Source: Lysobacterales bacterium (lineage in GTDB: Bacteria > Pseudomonadota > Gammaproteobacteria > Xanthomonadales > Marinicellaceae). From it: 64,000 nucleotides of DNA. The notes beneath the pieces are model-generated. The model was not told the DNA's origin. It made no database searches and saw only the letters and a program-made list of their open reading frames with translations. This document shows, piece by piece, positions 56,900 to 64,000 of the stretch. The position numbers and the translations under genes were made by a program. Each line of letters begins with the position of its first letter. Position 1 is the first letter of the stretch. The stretch covers positions 1 to 64,000 of the forward strand of contig JAMOMK010000088.1 of NCBI GenBank assembly GCA_027067055.1. Direction: 5' to 3'.

Positions 56900-57552
56900 A
56901 TTCTGCTCTTGGTATTGGAATGACATCTCAACGCACCAGAAATCGTATGATTGCAAGGCTGCAAGATCAAGGTATAAAAGACCAACGCGTATTGGCAGCG
57001 ATGTCTCTTGTACCACGTCATTTATTTATGGATGAGGCAATGGCGCATCGTGCCTATGAAGATACAGCTTTGCCGATAAAACATGGTCAATATATTTCTC
57101 AGCCATGGGTTGTTGCCCGAATGACAGAAATAGTATTATCTTGTCAACCTAAAAAAGTTTTAGAAATTGGCACGGGCTCTGGCTATCAAGCTGCAATATT
57201 AGGGCAATTAGTTGAGCAAGTTTTTAGTGTTGAACGAATTGATGATTTGACCCGAATAGCACGACGACGCTTTATTAAGCTTGGCTACATGAATGTCCGC
57301 ACCAAAACTGGTGATGGCTTTAAAGGGTGGAGCAATGAAGCACCCTATGATTTGATTATTGCTACGGCAGCCCCTGAAAATATCCCAGAGGATTTACTTA
57401 AACAATTGAAAGTTGATGGCGTGATGTTGTTGCCACTTGGCAATAACCAGTCACAAAGTTTGGTAAAAATTACAAAAACAGAAAATGGCTACACAGAAGA
57501 AAAGCTTGAATCTGTATTTTTTGTTCCTTTTTTACAAGGAGTCGTGAGGTAA
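56896..57552 (+). CDS. pcm: Protein-L-isoaspartate O-methyltransferase
   Basis: Repairs isoaspartyl residues in aged proteins using SAM. The 218 residues show TSQRTRNRMIARLQDQGIKDQRVLAAM, the ISQPWVVARMTE region and the SAM motif VLEIGTGSGYQAAIL. ATG 56896 is chosen because it overlaps the surE stop (ATGA); a TTG at 56878 would add six residues inside surE. nlpD starts two bases after its stop. Confidence 0.96.
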   Translation: MNSALGIGMTSQRTRNRMIARLQDQGIKDQRVLAAMSLVPRHLFMDEAMAHRAYEDTALPIKHGQYISQPWVVARMTEIVLSCQPKKVLEIGTGSGYQAAILGQLVEQVFSVERIDDLTRIARRRFIKLGYMNVRTKTGDGFKGWSNEAPYDLIIATAAPENIPEDLLKQLKVDGVMLLPLGNNQSQSLVKITKTENGYTEEKLESVFFVPFLQGVVR

Positions 57553-57554
57553 TT

Positions 57555-58463
57555 GTGATGAGGTATTTGGATTATAAAAAGTTGCTTATATTGACAGGGG
57601 TAATTTTAATTTCATCCTGTTCAAAGCATCATCCTGCACCAGTAAAAGATGCAAGTCGAAAAACGATTGTGAACTCAGCTCATCCCATTTCTAAACAAAA
57701 GAAATATATACCAAAGTATATGACAGTCAACAAAGGTGACACCCTCTATTCGATTGGTTTTAATCACAGTTTAGATTATAAATATTTAGCTCAAATCAAT
57801 GGTATTAAACCGCCTTATAGTATTTACCCAGGTCAAAAGCTTCGCTTACAAGCCAATAAATCTTTAGTCAAAAAGGCAACTCCTATTGCTACAAACATTA
57901 ATGGCGTATCCACTCATGCTGTTAAATCGCAACAAACTAAGTATAAACCAATAAGCACTAAAAAGACTCCGTCGGTACAAATAACAACCAAGAAAAAAAC
58001 AACACCAATAGCTAAGACCAGTCCAACTCCCAAGGTTGTTATTAAAAAAACAACCCAGCCAAGACCAAATGTGAATCAGAGTGTTGTTAAATCAAATACA
58101 CAATGGAAATGGCCTTTGAAAGGTCGTATTCTTAGTACTTTCTTAGCCTCAGATGTTTCTCGAAAAGGCATAGATATTGCAGCTAAACCCAAAACTTTAG
58201 TTTTTGCTAGCCAAAATGGAGTCGTTGTTTACAGTGGCGATGGTTTGCGCGGTTATGGTGAATTGATTATTATCAAACACAGTAATAACTTATTGAGCGC
58301 CTATGCACACAATTCCAGTCGCTTAGTTAAAGAAGGGGTTACTGTCAAACAAGGACAAATAATAGCAAAATCTGGCAAAGGAACTGATGGACAAGGTTTA
58401 CTTCATTTTGAAATCAGGAAAAATGGACAACCCGTTAATCCATTGAAATATTTGCCTAATTAA
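57555..58463 (+). CDS. nlpD: NlpD-like lipoprotein (LysM and M23-type domain)
   Basis: A 302-residue outer-membrane lipoprotein (signal with ILISSC lipobox), a LysM peptidoglycan-binding domain (KYMTVNKGDTLYSIGFNHSLDYKYLAQINGI), a Thr/Lys-rich linker and a C-terminal LytM domain. As in E. coli NlpD, the catalytic site is incomplete: the HxxxD position reads SRKGID, so it should activate amidases rather than cut peptidoglycan. Start is GTG 57555 or ATG 57558. Unlike in many relatives, no rpoS follows. Confidence 0.92.
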   Translation: MMRYLDYKKLLILTGVILISSCSKHHPAPVKDASRKTIVNSAHPISKQKKYIPKYMTVNKGDTLYSIGFNHSLDYKYLAQINGIKPPYSIYPGQKLRLQANKSLVKKATPIATNINGVSTHAVKSQQTKYKPISTKKTPSVQITTKKKTTPIAKTSPTPKVVIKKTTQPRPNVNQSVVKSNTQWKWPLKGRILSTFLASDVSRKGIDIAAKPKTLVFASQNGVVVYSGDGLRGYGELIIIKHSNNLLSAYAHNSSRLVKEGVTVKQGQIIAKSGKGTDGQGLLHFEIRKNGQPVNPLKYLPN

Positions 58464-58518
58464 GTCGGGGGGATATAACACCTATGGAACACTGTAATGT
58501 CTGTGATTCTTTAGAAGG

Positions 58519-58546
58519 CAAAGGTGTCCACAAGGACACCACTACG
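58519..58546 (-). repeat. Solo REP element matching the RAYT-flanking repeats
   Basis: On the minus strand it reads CCGTAGTGGTGTCCTTGTGG followed by ACACC, the same GTAGTGG head, stem and TTGTGG loop as the units flanking the RAYT gene at 35971 and 36548. It lies between the converging nlpD and cbs genes and may end both transcripts. Confidence 0.75.
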
Positions 58547-58552
58547 GAAATT

Positions 58553-59932
58553 TTATTGGTTATTATCTCTTCTTCTTAGATAGTTAAGTAAATCAATGCG
58601 TGTGATTAAACCTAAGAACTTATCGTCCTCATCTTTAACAATAGCAATTCTGCCTTGATCGAATATGGGCAATAGTTTTGCCAATGGACTGGTTACAGGC
58701 ATAAATTCGAGGTTTGAAGTCATTGCTTCGCTCACTGGGTCTTCAAATTTATCATTGTTATCATAGACATACATCATCACATCTGATTCATCGATTATGC
58801 CTACAATTTCATCGCCATCCATGATGGGTAATTGTGATACATCGTATAATTTCATGCGTTGATAAACGGTAGATAAGGTTTCATGTGGTCGCATGACGAT
58901 TAAATCATTGCTTTGGTAAGGGCGTGAGATTAAATCACGTAGGTCGTCGTGTTGCTCAACTTCGATAAAGCCATTGTCCATCATCCAATAATCATTGTAC
59001 ATTTTGGAGAGGTATTTATTACCTGTATCTGCAACCAATGCAACCACACGTTTTTTTGTTGTTTGTTCTTGGCAATACTTAAGAGCTGCTGTCATCACTG
59101 TTCCTGTTGATGAACCACCCAATACGCCTTCTTTAGCGAGTAATTCTCGTGCAGCTTCAAAACTTTCTTTATCAGAAACGGCATAGGCTTTTGTGACTAA
59201 TGAAAAATCTGAAATACTGGGTAGAAAATCCTCACCTATGCCTTCGACTTTCCATGAACCACTTTTGTCAGACAAATTCTTTTCATTGATGTACTCTGCT
59301 AAGATACTGCCAACAGGATCAGCCAATATCATTTCTACTGTTGGGTCTTTTTCTTTTAAATAAGCGGTTAATCCTGACATCGTTCCACTTGAGCCAACTC
59401 CAAAAACAATAGCGTCCATGTCACCATCCATTTGCTCCATAATTTCAGGGCCTGTTGTGTCAATATGGGCTTGTGGATTGTCTGGATTACCAAATTGGTT
59501 GATAAAATAGGCATTGGGAGTTTCTTCAGAAATAGTTTTAGCCAAGTCTTGGTAATACTGTGGATGGCCTTTGGCAATATCTGAGCGGGTTAAGACAATT
59601 TCTGCCCCCATGGCTTTGAGATTAAATATCTTTTCTTTGCTCATTTTATCAGGGATAACCAAAATCAATTTGTAGCCTTTTTGAGCTGCGACTAGAGCAA
59701 GACCAATACCTGTGTTACCAGCCGTTCCTTCAACCAACGTTGCGCCCGGTTTTAAATCACCTCGGTCTTCAGCGGCTTGTATCATGGATAATCCAATTCT
59801 GTCCTTGATTGAGCCACCTGGATTTTGGTTTTCGAGTTTTAAATACAAGTCGCATAGACCTGTATCTAAATGATTGACTTTGAGCATTGGCGTATTGCCA
59901 ATTAATTCGAGTACCGAATTAACTATTTTCAT
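58553..59932 (-). CDS. cbs: Cystathionine beta-synthase
   Basis: Condenses serine and homocysteine in the reverse transsulfuration route. The 459-residue protein has the PLP domain with lysine in NPGGSIKDR (Lys43), EGTAGNTGIG, the cofactor phosphate loop GSSGTMSG and, after about residue 335, a pair of CBS domains (LSTVYQRMKLYDVSQLPIMDGDEIVGIID and LLPIFDQGRIAIVKDEDDKFLGLITRIDLL). The heme-binding N-terminal extension of the human enzyme is absent. AAGGGGA precedes the ATG. Cysteine-synthase-only enzymes lack the CBS pair, so the call is fairly firm. Confidence 0.92.
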   Translation of the reverse strand: MKIVNSVLELIGNTPMLKVNHLDTGLCDLYLKLENQNPGGSIKDRIGLSMIQAAEDRGDLKPGATLVEGTAGNTGIGLALVAAQKGYKLILVIPDKMSKEKIFNLKAMGAEIVLTRSDIAKGHPQYYQDLAKTISEETPNAYFINQFGNPDNPQAHIDTTGPEIMEQMDGDMDAIVFGVGSSGTMSGLTAYLKEKDPTVEMILADPVGSILAEYINEKNLSDKSGSWKVEGIGEDFLPSISDFSLVTKAYAVSDKESFEAARELLAKEGVLGGSSTGTVMTAALKYCQEQTTKKRVVALVADTGNKYLSKMYNDYWMMDNGFIEVEQHDDLRDLISRPYQSNDLIVMRPHETLSTVYQRMKLYDVSQLPIMDGDEIVGIIDESDVMMYVYDNNDKFEDPVSEAMTSNLEFMPVTSPLAKLLPIFDQGRIAIVKDEDDKFLGLITRIDLLNYLRRRDNNQ

Positions 59933-59952
59933 ATTGTCCCCTTAAATGAGTA

Positions 59953-60924
59953 TTACTGTAGAATGATTATTTCTACGCGTCTGTTTTTTGCTTTGCCCGC
60001 TTTTGTGGTATTTTCGGCTACGGGTAGTTCCTCGCCCATACCTACAGCATTTATCATTTTAGTAGCGATTCCATTTTTGATTAACAATGATTTAACTGCA
60101 TCAGCGCGTTGTTGCGAGAGTTGTAGGTTTAATTCATTACTACCTGAGCTATCGGTATGTCCTTCGATTCTGACCTTTTTATTTGGGTAGGTATTGATAA
60201 ATGATACCACTTTTGAAAAATTATCAACAGCTTCTTTTTTAATCGTGGACTTGCCTGAATCAAAGACAAAATCTCCCAGTGTCATCATCAAGCCTTTATC
60301 GGTTTTCTCTGTTGCAATTGAGTTGAGTTTTCTGCGTAAGGATTGGGCTTCCTCATTGGCAAGCTCCGCTTCTTGTTTGGCAAGTTCGGCTTCTTCGGCT
60401 TGCGCTTGTGCGTAAGCTTTTGCTGCCTGAGTTTCTTGTTTGGATAATTCGGCTTCATTTTGGCTATTTTTTGCCAACAACTCTGCTTGATTTGCTCTTT
60501 CATACGCACGTTGTGCCTCTTCTTGCTGAGCAATAAGCATCATTCGAGCCAGTTCGGCATCGTGGCGAGCCAGTTCGGCTTGAGTTTTTGAAATAGCTAC
60601 TTCTAGTTGCTGGGCTTTGATGTTTTCTTGTGAAATTTCATTTTGAATCCATTGCTCTTCAGCAACCAATCGAGCAAAAGCAATATTGTGTTTAGCCTGA
60701 TAAAGTGCTTGTTCTCTGTACTTGCGTTTGACCTTGTTATTTATTAGTGCTTCTACACTTTTTTTAGCGATTTGCTTTTCTGATTTGGCAAAATCTTTGT
60801 ATTTTTCATCGTAGACTAGGTTGTTGTAATCAGTTTCTAATCCTGCATAATCCAGTTTATTCTTTTTGGCAAAGGCATGTGTTGTCAATGTCAATAAAAG
60901 TGTAAGAATAATAGCTAAACGCAT
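59953..60924 (-). CDS. OmpA-family peptidoglycan-binding protein with coiled-coil
   Basis: A 323-residue exported protein: signal (LAIILTLLLTLTTHAFA), a long helical region of heptad-like AELAxQEAELA repeats (about 110-205), and a C-terminal OmpA domain (LGDFVFDSGKSTIKKEAVDNFSKVV...VRIEGHTDSSGSNELNLQLSQQRADAVKSLL...NRRVEIIIL) that binds peptidoglycan. It follows, with a one-base overlap, a small helical exported partner. This DUF4398-plus-OmpA-like pair is common in Lysobacterales-type genomes. Probably tethers the envelope. Confidence 0.88.
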   Translation of the reverse strand: MRLAIILTLLLTLTTHAFAKKNKLDYAGLETDYNNLVYDEKYKDFAKSEKQIAKKSVEALINNKVKRKYREQALYQAKHNIAFARLVAEEQWIQNEISQENIKAQQLEVAISKTQAELARHDAELARMMLIAQQEEAQRAYERANQAELLAKNSQNEAELSKQETQAAKAYAQAQAEEAELAKQEAELANEEAQSLRRKLNSIATEKTDKGLMMTLGDFVFDSGKSTIKKEAVDNFSKVVSFINTYPNKKVRIEGHTDSSGSNELNLQLSQQRADAVKSLLIKNGIATKMINAVGMGEELPVAENTTKAGKAKNRRVEIIILQ

Positions 60925-61295
60925 TATAATTGCTCCTTTAATTCGTCAAGTATCTGCTGATTTTCTAAATTTTTATTTTGGATAGCGGAAAGTTGTAAGT
61001 TGAGTTTATTCACTTCAGAGCGTTTTTCGATAATTTTTAGATCAGATTTAATTTCTCTAATTAACTTGCTAAAAAGTTTTTTGTTGCGTTTTTTCTTTGC
61101 TTCTTTAGCTAAAATCACTTTCTTTTCAACTGCACTCATTTCTATAGGTGCAGAATCTACGTAGCCTTGCTCGTAAGCTTGACTAATCATTTTTTGTACG
61201 ATTAATATTTCATCTACTTTTGGTGTTTTTGCCTGTAATGAAGAGGCAAAAAGTAAAATTGTGCCAAATATTAGATTAATTGTTGTTTTACTCAT
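60924..61295 (-). CDS. Small exported helical protein, partner of the OmpA-family protein
   Basis: A 123-residue protein with signal peptide (NLIFGTILLFASSLQA) and a charged, helical body (KKVILAKEAKKKRNKKLFSKLIREIKSDLKIIEKRSEV...), possibly DUF4398-like. It overlaps the OmpA-family gene by one base, so the two are coexpressed. A GATAGT lies six bases before its ATG, so its mRNA may also be leaderless, though this -10 is weaker. Confidence 0.7.
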   Translation of the reverse strand: MSKTTINLIFGTILLFASSLQAKTPKVDEILIVQKMISQAYEQGYVDSAPIEMSAVEKKVILAKEAKKKRNKKLFSKLIREIKSDLKIIEKRSEVNKLNLQLSAIQNKNLENQQILDELKEQL

Positions 61296-61399
61296 GTTTT
61301 AACTATCGGTTTAACTTAACCTTTCTATTTTCTTGTTTATTTGGACATTTATCAAGTATAAAAATTCAAATCCAGTAAATTTACTATAAAATAAACCTT

Positions 61400-61999
61400 A
61401 TGAAATTTGTATATTTATTATTAATCTTGGTTATTGGTGGTGTTACTTCGAGTGATGCCAAGTCTTTGCGTGTTTATAAACACATCGATAAGGAAGGAAT
61501 AATCCATTATTCATCAAAAAAACCCAGAAACCACCATTACAAGATTATCAATGTAAAATGCCCAGAATGTGGTTGGAAGAATAAAGTTAATTGGCAAACA
61601 ACTCCTCTAGTGACAGGAAAGTTTGATAAAGAAATCAATGCCGCTGCAAAAAAATTCACAGTTGCTCCTTCTCTAATTAAGGCGATTATTCATGCAGAAT
61701 CGAGTTTTAAACCTGATGCACAATCCAGTGTTGGAGCACAAGGTTTAATGCAACTAATGCCAGCAACTCAGAAAATTTATTCTGTTAAAAACCCATTCAA
61801 TCCTAAACAAAATATCCACGCAGGAACGGCATTAATGAAACATTTGTTAAAGACTTACAACAACAATTTAAGTATTGCATTGGCAGCGTATAACTCGGGC
61901 GAAGGAGCGGTTAAAAAATACAACAACACTATTCCTCCATACGAAGAAACGGAAAATTACGTTAGACGAGTAAAAATCCTGCAAAAACGCTACAAATAA
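61400..61999 (+). CDS. Soluble lytic transglycosylase with DUF4124-type N-terminus
   Basis: A 199-residue exported enzyme that cleaves peptidoglycan. After a signal peptide (FVYLLLILVIGGVTSSDA) comes a DUF4124-like RVYKHIDKEGIIHYSSKKP strand pair, a CPECGW pair of cysteines, and the SLT domain with the catalytic glutamate in IIHAESSFKPDAQSSVGAQGLMQLMP and the AYNSGEGAVKKYNN motif. TAAAAT lies seven bases before the ATG. It converges on psiE. Confidence 0.93.
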   Translation: MKFVYLLLILVIGGVTSSDAKSLRVYKHIDKEGIIHYSSKKPRNHHYKIINVKCPECGWKNKVNWQTTPLVTGKFDKEINAAAKKFTVAPSLIKAIIHAESSFKPDAQSSVGAQGLMQLMPATQKIYSVKNPFNPKQNIHAGTALMKHLLKTYNNNLSIALAAYNSGEGAVKKYNNTIPPYEETENYVRRVKILQKRYK

Positions 62000-62011
62000 A
62001 CTAAATTGACT

Positions 62012-62401
62012 TTATTTGTCTTCCTCATAAGGAAATTTCACATGCCCCAATCGCACTAAGAAAACGGCAATAGTTAACGACAACAAAGTGACACCTATCC
62101 CTAGCATATCCCAAGGAGCTAACTCTTTTGAGCCCAAAATAATGTACCTGGCTAAGGCTACTATTGCGATATAAATAGGAAACCGAACGGGCAACATGTT
62201 CTTTTCATAGTAAATACCAATCATGGTAATCACTTCTAAATAAATAAATAATAACAATAGGTCACTTAAAGCCACATTACCATGTTCAATCATCACCCAA
62301 ACTTCTTGCCCAATGGCAATAATAGTTGCGATGGAAATAATCACCAAACCAGTGATTTCTAATACTTTTAATCCTTTTTTGAAAATTGTACCATCTTTCA
62401 T
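62012..62401 (-). CDS. PsiE-like membrane protein
   Basis: A 129-residue inner-membrane protein with four helices, matching the phosphate-starvation-inducible E family (PF06146): VLEITGLVIISIATIIAIGQEVWVMIEHG, LLLFIYLEVITMIGIYYEKNMLPVRFPIYIAIVALARYII. PsiE is phosphate-regulated in E. coli; no Pho box was identified here. It lies 50 bases downstream of tyrS. Confidence 0.85.
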   Translation of the reverse strand: MKDGTIFKKGLKVLEITGLVIISIATIIAIGQEVWVMIEHGNVALSDLLLLFIYLEVITMIGIYYEKNMLPVRFPIYIAIVALARYIILGSKELAPWDMLGIGVTLLSLTIAVFLVRLGHVKFPYEEDK

Positions 62402-62451
62402 TTTACTGTCTCTTTATTAAAAATAATTCATACGGATAGTTTGTCACATTG

Positions 62452-63651
62452 CTAGTTGACTGATATCTTAGCAAATTTACGTTTTCCTACTTGAAAAATG
62501 GCTTGTGTACCTGCGGTGATTTGTTGTTTAGGATCCGAGACTTTTTCACCATTTATACTTACGGCATTTTGTTTTACCATGCGCATGGCATCAGAGGTAC
62601 TAACACACAATCCTGCATTCTTAAGTAACAGAGCTAAGCCAATTTCACCACTTTCTAATGACTCGATGGTTAACTCAGGAATGTCATCAGGAATTGCTCC
62701 TTTTTGAAATTGGTTTTTAAATCCTGCTAATGCACCATCTGCGGCTTCTTTTCCATGAAATCGCTCAACAATTTCAAGTCCGAGGATGAATTTAATATCG
62801 CGTGGATTTTTACCATCCGACATTTCTTGTTTGAATGTGGTAATTTCACTGTTTGATTTAAAGCTTAATAAATCAAAATAACGCCACATTAACTCATCAG
62901 AAATTGACATGATTTTACCAAACATATCCTTTGGTGCATCTTCAATACCGATATAGTTACCCAGTGATTTTGACATCTTTTGAACGCCATCAAGCCCTTC
63001 CAGCAACGGCATGGTCATGACCACTTGCGGTTCTTGACCAAATTGTCCTTGCAAGGTTCTGCCCATTAATAAGTTGAATCTTTGGTCGGTTCCACCCAAT
63101 TCAATATCAGTTTTCATGGCAACAGAATCATATCCCTGAACCAGTGGGTACATAAATTCATGAATAGCGATTGGTTGTTGTGAACCAAAACGCTTAGAAA
63201 AATCATCGCGTTCCAACATGCGAGCAACGGTATACCGCGAAGCCAAATCAACCATGCCATCAGCACCTAGTTTATTCATCCAAGTTGAGTTAAATGCAAT
63301 CTTTGTTTTATCTTTGTCTAATATTTTAAAAATTTGCTGTTGATATGTTTCGGCATTTTCATTGACTTGCTCACGGGTTAATATTTTACGTGTATCACTT
63401 TTTCCTGTTGGGTCACCAATCATACCAGTAAAATCACCAATCAAAAAAGTAACTTCATGCCCTAATTGTTGAAATTGGGCCATTTTATTAATCAATACGG
63501 TGTGACCAATATGTAAATCTGGAGCTGTTGGATCAAACCCTGCTTTTATCTGTAAAGGTTTGCCTTTTTTGAGTTTTTTCTCTAGTTCTTCGAGTTTGAT
63601 GACATCTTCGGTGCCACGTGTTAACAAATCTAAAGATTCTTGAATTGACAT
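62452..63651 (-). CDS. tyrS: Tyrosyl-tRNA synthetase
   Basis: A class I synthetase of 399 residues: HIGH-type motif [11 protein letters not shown], the tyrosine site around [31 protein letters not shown], the KMSKS loop as [10 protein letters not shown], and a C-terminal S4 RNA-binding domain. The sequence resembles the TyrZ type (about 400 residues, HIGH rather than HVGH). AAGGAAA precedes the ATG. It is divergent from an M23-type gene, as in Pseudomonas. Confidence 0.96.
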   Translation of the reverse strand: MSIQESLDLLTRGTEDVIKLEELEKKLKKGKPLQIKAGFDPTAPDLHIGHTVLINKMAQFQQLGHEVTFLIGDFTGMIGDPTGKSDTRKILTREQVNENAETYQQQIFKILDKDKTKIAFNSTWMNKLGADGMVDLASRYTVARMLERDDFSKRFGSQQPIAIHEFMYPLVQGYDSVAMKTDIELGGTDQRFNLLMGRTLQGQFGQEPQVVMTMPLLEGLDGVQKMSKSLGNYIGIEDAPKDMFGKIMSISDELMWRYFDLLSFKSNSEITTFKQEMSDGKNPRDIKFILGLEIVERFHGKEAADGALAGFKNQFQKGAIPDDIPELTIESLESGEIGLALLLKNAGLCVSTSDAMRMVKQNAVSINGEKVSDPKQQITAGTQAIFQVGKRKFAKISVN

Positions 63652-63779
63652 TGAGTTTCCTTGTATTGATTTTTAAAAAAGCCTATTTTAACTGAAAATT
63701 TGGATTAATAGTAAGCTTCTATTGACGAAATTGCGTAACTATATTATCTTTGCCACTGTTTTAATACATTTTATTACTT

Positions 63780-64000
63780 TTGCGAAACAAACCAACACAA
63801 GCTGTTTTCAAAAACACTAGCCATTCTTCTGTTAAGCGCTCCTTTAAGCTTAATAAACAACCCATTTTTGTCGTTATGGCATCTGTGGCTGTTTTGAGTC
63901 TATTGTATGCATTTTCTGGCACCTCTCAAAAAGATAATTATCCAGTTGTACAAGCTCAAAATGTTGATTTGAATTTACCCATTGCACCATTACTCAGTTA
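63780..64000 (+). CDS. Probable M23-type cell-wall peptidase, N-terminus (cut by window edge)
   Basis: An open frame runs to the right edge. From a TTG at 63780 it reads RNKPTQAVFKNTSHSS..., a basic cytoplasmic start, a single transmembrane anchor (PIFVVMASVAVLSLLYAFSG) and the start of a periplasmic part (VVQAQNVDLNLPIAPLLS). This is the usual N-terminus of the OapA/MepM-type M23 peptidases that sit divergent from tyrS in many gammaproteobacteria. ATG 63876 is an alternative start but would cut into the anchor. No catalytic domain is visible, so the family is inferred from layout and position. Confidence 0.5.
   Translation, partial: MRNKPTQAVFKNTSHSSVKRSFKLNKQPIFVVMASVAVLSLLYAFSGTSQKDNYPVVQAQNVDLNLPIAPLLS

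Noticed and set aside
1-64000. tRNA, rRNA or riboswitch genes
   Set aside because: I saw no clover-leaf, T-loop motif or known aptamer core in the gaps between genes; a covariance search would be needed to exclude small RNAs.

Overview
The window is AT-rich, densely coded bacterial chromosome from a gammaproteobacterium. The evidence is the order yhbY / rlmE-ftsH-folP-glmM, the set surE-pcm-nlpD, LpxH, UbiA with TrmL, a second EF-G of the Shewanella/Vibrio type, and tyrS divergent from an M23-type peptidase. Secreted beta-rich proteins (delta-60 repeats, ELWxxDGT repeats, a jelly-roll) carrying short 'F-x-x-SFE' ends, plus leucine-degradation genes, fit a Marinicella-like marine member of the Lysobacterales side. 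That genus guess is inference only.

Layout. 1-3.5 kb: 3' end of homoserine dehydrogenase, a decayed YeeE/YedE-type gene, a secreted jelly-roll protein and a patatin phospholipase. 3.5-10.8 kb: queF divergent from smc; smc is coupled by 8-nt overlaps to a GNAT acetyltransferase and then to a homologue of the borosin alpha-N-methyltransferases (the omphalotin OphMA family). After it come a 74-residue candidate precursor peptide and a periplasmic-sensor diguanylate cyclase. This looks like a split borosin RiPP locus and is the main discovery of the window. 11-17.6 kb: EF-G2, a delta-60 protein, and a DUF255 thioredoxin-like protein fused to a DsbD-type domain. 17.6-25.2 kb: yhbY / rlmE-ftsH-folP-glmM, then a beta-propeller lipoprotein and an M28-PDZ peptidase. 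25.2-29.7 kb: an ABC-2 exporter whose permease 3' end is duplicated on the far side of an inserted ELWxxDGT gene, then a cytochrome c-like protein. 29.8-33.6 kb: dusB and a DUF349 protein. 34.3-40.7 kb: leucine-degradation genes liuB and liuC, separated by an accessory island (RAYT transposase between paired REP elements, membrane protein, zinc-ribbon protein, DUF4143 ATPase, GNAT). A 462-bp unit with terminal inverted repeats and a four-helix-bundle gene follows. 40.8-49 kb: cyclophilin, lpxH, class III aminotransferase, asnS, small enzymes, DUF1207 outer-membrane protein, trmL, ubiA. 49-56 kb: a complete MoxR/Bat (von Willebrand factor A) operon. 56-64 kb: surE-pcm-nlpD without rpoS, cystathionine beta-synthase, an OmpA-family envelope pair, a lytic transglycosylase, psiE, tyrS and the start of an M23-type gene.

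Non-coding structure. At least two families of REP-like palindromes are scattered between genes; one shares its GTAG-headed sequence with the repeats flanking the RAYT gene. Three genes (patatin, liuB, liuC) have a perfect TATAAT exactly six bases before ATG and no Shine-Dalgarno, which predicts leaderless mRNAs. I saw no tRNA, rRNA or CRISPR array. All identifications rest on reading motifs and remembered families; no database search was run.
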